Shown here: piece by piece, positions 58,301 through 64,000 of the stretch
Layout of the letters: each line of letters opens with the position of its first letter
Numbering within the stretch: position 1 is the first letter of the stretch
Program-made: the position numbers and the translations under genes
Notes under the pieces: model-generated
Told to the model about the DNA's origin: nothing
Databases searched by the model: none
The model's input: the letters and a program-made list of their open reading frames with translations, nothing else
Assembly: GCA_020137815.1 (NCBI GenBank)
Contig: CM035350.1
Location: forward strand, 5,252,484-5,316,483
Source: Hormiphora californensis
Lineage: Eukaryota; Ctenophora; Tentaculata; Cydippida; Pleurobrachiidae
Length of the DNA stretch: 64,000 bases
Direction: 5' to 3'

Positions 58301-60988
58301 CCCCATCTCTAACCCCCATCTCTAACCCTCATCTCCAACCCCATCTCTAACCCCCATCTCTAACCCCATCTCTAACCCCATCTCTAACCCCCATCTCTAA
58401 CCCCATCTCTGACCCCCATCTCTAACCCCCATCTCTAACCCTCATCTCTAACACCATCTCTAACCCCCATCTCTAACCCCATCTCTAACCCCCATCTCTA
58501 ACCCCATCTCTAACCCCCATCTCTAACCCCATCTCTAACCCCATCTCTAACCCCATCTCTAACCCCCATCTCTAACCCCATCTCTGACCCCATCTCCAAC
58601 CCCATCTCTAACTCCCATCTCTAACCCCCATCTCTAACCCCCATCCCGATCCCCATCTCTGACCCCATCTCTAACCCCCATCTCTAACCCTCATCTCCAA
58701 CCCCATCTCTAACCCCCATCTCTAACCCCATCTCTAACCCCATCTCTAACCCCCATCTCTAACCCCATCTCTGACCCCCATCCACCCTCAGACGGAGCCA
58801 GATACTTGCCCTCCTGTGTGACGGTATCACGTGTTGTTGGCCGGGTGTTTGACGCCTCCTTCACATCCCTCGGACGGAACATCACTAGCAGTGTAGTGCT
58901 AGAGAGTGATGTATACAACCCTGTATACAAGTACACTATTGAACTACCTGGTGATATACCACCCACCAGTACCGTGGCCGTGAAGATTTATACTATACAT
59001 TGCCTGACCGGTGGGTACCCTTCACAGAGTAGTACCTCATCTTCCAAATATCATGTACATGCCTAACTAACTGAGATTTGTTCTGATTCAATGAATAGAA
59101 AAACTGGCAGTGGCATTCCCATTTCCCCAAAATACAATCTCCCTATTAGGTGTGATGATAACAGTAGGGTATGCCGTGTTGAATCTATTCACCAAACGTT
59201 CCACTCTGACCCCCGCTACCCCCTCCGACACCCACCTATCACTGAATGAGGGTGCCTTTCAGCTGCCTCTCCACACCCTCGGTCCTGATGCATCTCGACC
59301 CCTCACCGCCACCTGTCTAGACCACATCCCCCGGGTACCGGGATCTTGGCTCCTCGCCAGAGTTACTACAAAGTCACGTGATCACGTGCTCCCAGTGTAC
59401 AGTGAGGGAGGGTATACCGATAAGCAGAGTGGGGCACTGTCTAAAACGGAGACATATGTCTTGGATAGTCATCGACAACGTCCAATTAAACAAGGTAATA
59501 TTTTGCACCAATCATTTTAAACTTCCGTCTTGTGCTCCAATTCAATAAAATAATGTTGTCTGAATATCCCATAATGGTACCCATCCCTTCAGGCTCGACA
59601 TGTGTAGCAGGTCTGGATCAGGTGGATGTATTGAGGAAGCTGACGCGACTAAAAAACCAGACAGTCCTCGATCTATCCTTATCTCACATTGTGGATTACA
59701 ACTCAGACTATGGCATATCAGTCATGTTCAGTGACCTCCAGGTATGTAATAATCAGTTGCCTAGCTAGACTGTGTTTCGCGTGCCCCACCCGCCTTCTTT
59801 ACAAATGTAAAGGAGGGTTAAAACATAACAAACTATCAGGGGATCCTTCAATCGAGAAAATAGAGTCTTTCAGTGCCCTTATCCTGGAGGTTGACCGGTC
59901 ACGCTCCAGTAGCTCGTTCTTTGGTATCGAAGACACCTCACACTCTGTGTTCCTCTAGAAGCAGTTCCATCTTGTATCTAGACTGGTCGCAAAGGGGAGG
60001 TTTTTATTTATTCAAACTCAGCGAAAGGGATGGAGTTTGTTAGTTCCTATTACCCCTCCACCTCACAATTAACCCCTGTAATCATTTCAGGGTCTACAAT
60101 CGACTGGAGTGGTGTTTGTATTTGGTAGGCTCTGTACCCCAAATACCATCAACACCTTTACTGACTGCCCCGTGTACAACACCACTAGACCAGATCAGGG
60201 GACCCCTGGGGTTGTGAGGTGGTCAGACCAACAGGTCCACTCTTTTAGAAATGTTCGTGCTGGGAATGAGGTCTCACTACTTATACAGGTGCTGATAGAT
60301 AATTATGTTCTCCGAGTGAGGAAAGCAACATATTCAAACTAACTAAGTTGTAGAATTTTGTTGAGTAACTCAACAAGTAGAATTGCTTATGAAGTCACCC
60401 CTTTTATTGCCATAACAGAGGGGTAATTTCATTACCAAGTTGTAGAATGAGTTTAATCGTGATTTTGTTGTACACACACACACACAACCCTATCTCTCGA
60501 ACCACTCTTTAACCACACAGTGTGTTGCAGGTGATTGAGTATACTAGGGACAGTAAATCATGGAGGACAGTTGGTTCTGTTCGGTGGCCTGTCTTTGAAG
60601 ATATTATAGAGGGTGAAAATGTGTTTGTGTCAAGTCCCGATGGACCTGTAGCGCTGGAAGGTGGTGGTGGTGGCATTAAAATAGTCTTCAAGGTATGACA
60701 CGTGCATTTAGTTTCACATTTCATTGGTGACTGCATCTCTCTCAGACATTTGTGGGAGGTCAGACTCACTCTTCATTGATGACTCTGCTGATTCTACCCA
60801 GCTAGATTCACTATTGATTCTAAAAGCACTTTGAATTTTAGGTGTTTGACAGTCGACTGGAAGGAATGGTAAAACCCTCCTCCTCCCCCTCCTCTAACCC
60901 CATTGCTAATTCATCGTATGAGGCTCTAGCTATTCAAGGGTTGGACTTTATAAGACGGGAAATTGACTCAAATAACGCCAGGGAGTAG
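55392..60988 (+). CDS. Multi-exon protein of at least 880 aa, family not recognised
   Basis: Fifteen exons join with consistent phase: 55601-55756, 55867-56002, 56099-56265, 56328-56463, 56577-56651, 56740-56936, 57012-57282, 57422-57587, 57802-57876, 58792-59010, 59099-59494, 59593-59741, 60091-60288, 60531-60692 and 60842-60988. A further exon from 55392 (RDRQLRPFQFEPKAKG) is likely, but its junction is unresolved. The protein is beta-rich with scattered aromatics: SGSWRITLKSAPF, a charged segment KFEKRHKLESRPAIQK, EEEWCDEDLVFLF, one possible membrane helix (ISLLGVMITVGYAVLNLF), and near the end SWRTVGSVRWPVFEDIIEGE, which resembles the loop layout of a C2-like beta-sandwich. No catalytic motif is visible. 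Intron 57877-58791 is a minisatellite. Confidence 0.72.
58023..58782. repeat. 12-14-bp minisatellite (CATCTCTAACCCC), about 58 copies
   Basis: Units of 12-14 bp with occasional variants (gacccc, ccgatcccc); a longer block recurs (about 58023-58390 against 58400-58780). It ends 9 bases before the acceptor AG at 58790-58791, so it also serves as the polypyrimidine tract. Confidence 0.95.
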
Positions 60989-61496
60989 CAATGACTTTTC
61001 TATAATTACAAGATATAGGGTTAAGTTCTCAGTCATTCTAAAAACAATGTTAGGGGTCTTTTTTACACAGATAATCATAAAGGCAGCGTGACTAATCCTT
61101 TTTGTACATTTTTACACACCTCTCCTAGTCCCATTATAATGAACACACGTGTTTTTGCTTCTCTCTCAATCACATGGAGGAAAGGCATATATGGTCCCCA
61201 ACGCATAATGCCATCTTTTCATCTTCAATTTCTCTCTCTCACTCCCTCTCTCTCTCTTTCTTCCTCACACTGCCTCTCTTCAAATTCATTTCACGTAGTA
61301 CATATTGTCTTTATAATTCTTTTATTTTTTCAACTCGCACACTTCATAAAAACAGTACTGTGTGTGTGTGTCATCTCTTCAGCTATCTGATCATACTACA
61401 TAGTAGTGGAGCGGTTCATATACCTGCAGCAGTACATATCTTCCTACCAGCAGCTCTATTGGATATTGATATCACCCTCTCTCTCTCCTGGTGAAC
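60989..61496. other. Spacer before the terminal 7TM gene
   Basis: Pyrimidine-rich around 61225-61285; otherwise no signal. A non-coding exon or promoter of the next gene is likely here but not identified. Confidence 0.5.
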
Positions 61497-63505
61497 ATGG
61501 CCCCATATCTACTGGAACCAGCAGTAAATATCTGTTCAGGAGAGTTCCACTACAACATCACCATTGTCACCCCTGCCATTGGTGCTAACATGCTGGCCTA
61601 TGTGACCGTGGCAGTCTCCATCCTGGGGCTGGCGGCCCTCTACCTGAATACCTATGTAGCCCTATACCTCAGACCTAACCGCACCTCTACACTCACCATG
61701 TGCTATTACAGTCTGTGTGTTTGTAACGCCTGTCTGGGCTTGGTTGCCATCCTCCACGCCACCCTGTTCGTTCTATACAACACACAGGGTGGGTCGGACA
61801 GGCTCAGTTACGTTGTGTTTGGAACGTATCTGGTGACCAGTACCAGTACTAACTCCAAATTGGTTTATAACAGTACGATTATTCTACACCGGGCCCTCAA
61901 GTGTACTCGTCTATCTGGGTCTGATTGGAACAAGTCTGCTGCTTTCCTCAGGGTCTTCCCTGTTGCGTGGTTGTTATTCTTGGCGGGCACATTGGAGTTC
62001 CAATTCTCCTATCCGAGTGAGGTGGGTACATTACGGTTTTAGTAAAACACAATGATATAACTGTACACTTTGAATCCAAGCTCCACCAAACAATTCCCTA
62101 AAATCTTCTTCAGGTGCTTCTACAGCAGTTTATCTACTACCCAGAGTCCAAGGATGGCAAGGAATTCTCCACCCTTGAGTTGGCGGAACGTGGCCTGTAC
62201 ATGTGTGTAATCTTCTCTAATTTAGTGTGTTTGGTTGTGTGTTTAGTGGCTAGATACTGGCAAAGTGGGTCAGGTGGGTCTACACTAGCTGCTGCCAAAC
62301 GGAAGAAGGACCTTCTCTACCGACAGGTAATAGCTCGACCTGTGTGGTGTAGCCAGACCCCATTTTGACAGTGTGCTCAGATCGGCACCGCTACGACTAG
62401 ATTGTGGTGTATCTTGTTAATCCCCCTCTTTCACGTCCTTGCAGGAGGGAGCAGCAGAGCAGTTAGCGATGCACGGGCAGGACAGTAACACAGATATAGC
62501 AGTAAGCACCATTTTCCTGGCATGTTATTCCTTCGAGTGTATTGTGCTCCTGGTTGATGTAGTAACACCCGACCAGCATTTAGGTAACTATGGGGTTACT
62601 ATGGGGTTACTATGGGGTAATGATGGGGTAATGATGCGGTTACTATGGGGTTACTATGGGGTTACTTTGTGGTAACTATGGGGTAATTATGGGGTAATTA
62701 TGGGGTAACTATGGGGTTACTATGGGGTAACTATGGGGTTACTATGACGTTACTATGGAGTATGGGGTAGCTATGGGATAACTATGGGGTAACTATGGGG
62801 ATACTATGGGGTTACTATGGGGTTACTATGGGGTAACTATGACGTTACTATGGAGTATGGGGTAGCTATGGGATAACTATGGGGTAACTATGGGGATACT
62901 ATGGGGTTACTATGGGGTTACTATGGGGTAACTATGGGGTTACTATGGGGTTACTATGGAGTATGGGGTAGCTATGGGATAACTATGGGGTAACTATGGG
63001 GATACTATGGGGTGATTATGGGGTAACTAGGCAACTGTGTTACTGTGAGTGAGGGAGTTTCCAACTGCACCTAACCCTTATCCACCCCACCCCAGTTGAA
63101 GGAGGTCTAACCTGTCTCGGGTATTTCTGTATCAGTACGGGCATGCCCCTACTCAACGCAGCAGTGGACCCCATTATAATTGGGGCGTACAACGACGGTA
63201 TTACCACCCGGGTCTCTGCCATGTTACCCAGCTGGAGGTTCAACCTGCTCCAGAAACTCAAGGGTGGAGGAGGTGGGACTGGGGTTAGGTTCGGGAACAC
63301 CGTTATCCTACATGAGATGGATACCGTGGGAAATGGGGGCATGCCTCGGTTGGGCAGTTTGGGGGGTGCAGCCCAGAAGCTACGGAATAAACCCGATATC
63401 ATAGAGTTTGTGGATACGGATGTGGAGAGCGATAGTTCATGGGAGAGCTTCGAGTATAAGAGTTCCTCCGCTCACCACCATATCTCCCGGAGGTTCAGAC
63501 GATAG
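61497..63505 (+). CDS. Seven-transmembrane receptor, four exons
   Basis: Exons 61497-62021, 62114-62326, 62445-62583 and 63096-63505 join in phases 0, 0 and 1 into 428 aa. The N-terminus has NIT sequon-type sites. Helices: TM1 (MLAYVTVAVSILGLAALY), TM2 (CYYSLCVCNACLGLVAIL), TM3, TM4 (FLRVFPVAWLLFLAGTLEF), TM5 (MCVIFSNLVCLVVCLVARYW), TM6 (IFLACYSFECIVLLVDVV) and TM7 with LLNAAVDPIIIGAYN, where D-P-x-x-I replaces NPxxY. No DRY. A loop between TM5 and TM6 is Lys/Gln-rich, and the tail is long, Gly-rich, then acidic and Ser-rich (VDTDVESDSSWESFEY). A class A-like but divergent receptor. Intron 3 is an 11-bp minisatellite starting at the donor. Confidence 0.83.
62584..63030 (+). repeat. 11-bp minisatellite (GTAACTATGGG) beginning exactly at a splice donor
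   Basis: The exon ends ...CATTTAG|GTAACTATGGG and the 11-bp unit GTAACTATGGG / GTTACTATGGG repeats about 40 times, with a ~100-bp higher-order block (containing ggagtatggggtagctatgg) seen about three times. Many units recreate the same GTAACT donor hexamer. Confidence 0.95.
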
Positions 63506-63548
63506 GCATTTTATTGACATGTTCCTCGTCTGTCAGCTCTCGCACCGT

Positions 63549-63585
63549 ACCGGCCATCGGGCCGAAGGCCCGGTGTGAGCTTACA
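63549..63585. repeat. GC hairpin with GAA loop
   Basis: GGGCC-GAA-GGCCC inside ccggccatcgggccgaaggc, about 50 bp after the 7TM stop codon. Confidence 0.7.
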
Positions 63586-63876
63586 GATAGACTGCGTAGC
63601 ATGGCAAGGCCTGGGGGTGCCATACATGACAGACATTGACAGTGTAACTACACGTTGATGGCATCAGAGAGGTCATTGATATATGAGTATGATATCCAGA
63701 TTTTTAATGTTTTGAATGTTATAACATGTTAGATTCTAACTTAGAATTGTAGAATACTTTAATCTTTTGCACATGACCATACACGTGTTTTATTTTATCA
63801 GCCCTAGCTGGGAACATGGCTGACGTAATTTTTCAATGAAATGACGTCATCAATTCTGTGTTATGTGACACATAAC

Positions 63877-63929
63877 AAAACTCGGCACATACTAATACAC
63901 ACATAATATGTGTGTATGTGCCGAGTTTT
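63877..63929. repeat. 53-bp inverted repeat
   Basis: aaaactcggcacatac on the left is mirrored by gtatgtgccgagtttt, with TA/CA-rich centre. The remaining 3' end of the window (63506-64000) shows no gene. Confidence 0.88.
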
Positions 63930-64000
63930 GTGCGCAAACGCGGTTTTGTATACTTAACGTTGCAAATAGCCGCCGCGCAGTGCGCGTTACCTTTTTTGTT

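Noticed and set aside
59830-59958. Possible extra exon (DPSIEKIESFSALILEVD) in the unknown gene
   Set aside because: Its phase does not fit; the exon ending at 59741 joins in phase to 60091.

Overview
The window is animal genomic DNA with dense, intron-rich genes (mostly canonical GT-AG introns of about 60-500 bp) separated by long simple-sequence and transposon-rich spacers. The first gene looks like the 3' end of an innexin. Sponges and placozoans are not known to have innexins, so with the compact introns and divergent orphan GPCRs a ctenophore is my best guess; this is inference, and another innexin-bearing invertebrate is possible.

Layout. 1-561: innexin 3' end (+) with a tRNA-Glu(CTC) in its last intron. 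1315-2137: a 45-aa minus-strand ORF and a 153-aa plus-strand gene sharing a 103-bp divergent spacer. 2358-3874: C-terminal Rap/Ran-GAP part of a RALGAPB-like gene. 4686-9037: BOD1/BOD1L1-like gene with an Shg1-type N-terminus and a long disordered tail. 9326-11331: DUS1L-like tRNA-dihydrouridine synthase. 11549-13044: PRKRIP1-like spliceosomal protein. 13808-14770 (-): secreted, single-pass membrane protein of unknown family. 14771-20641: a gene-poor belt of (GA)n/(CT)n tracts, an 882-bp fold-back element and an 11-bp minisatellite. 20642-21714 (-): SSAT-like GNAT acetyltransferase. 25254-28301: eleven-exon, 409-aa coiled-coil protein. 29138-35020 (-): five-exon ribulose-phosphate 3-epimerase-like gene with an intact GPCR nested in one intron and a ~39-copy minisatellite that duplicates a splice donor. 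35417-36525 (-): frame-broken GPCR. 38297-49159: large leucine-rich-repeat/coiled-coil gene; one intron holds a near full-length CR1/L2-type LINE (two ORFs), itself interrupted by a fold-back element. 50343-51281 (-): single-exon GPCR. 55392-60988: multi-exon gene I do not recognise. 61497-63505: four-exon 7TM receptor.

The most unusual signal is repeated expansion of tandem repeats at or across 5' splice sites (RPE-like introns 1 and 2, the coiled-coil gene, three introns of the LRR gene, the last 7TM receptor). In several cases the unit carries the donor itself, sometimes with the exon end, so one intron offers many candidate donors. Second is a canonical A_AAA_AAC slippery heptamer in exactly the register needed to fuse LINE ORF1 to an ORF2 that has no upstream AUG. 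Third is a fold-back insertion in LINE ORF1 whose removal with one copy of its 2-bp duplication restores the frame.

Several conserved genes (BOD1L, DUS1L, PRKRIP1, RALGAPB, one GPCR) contain apparent frame breaks. Sequence-level indels and genuine decay cannot be told apart from this window. Exon models come from reading splice signals, phase continuity and remembered family features; no database search was possible.
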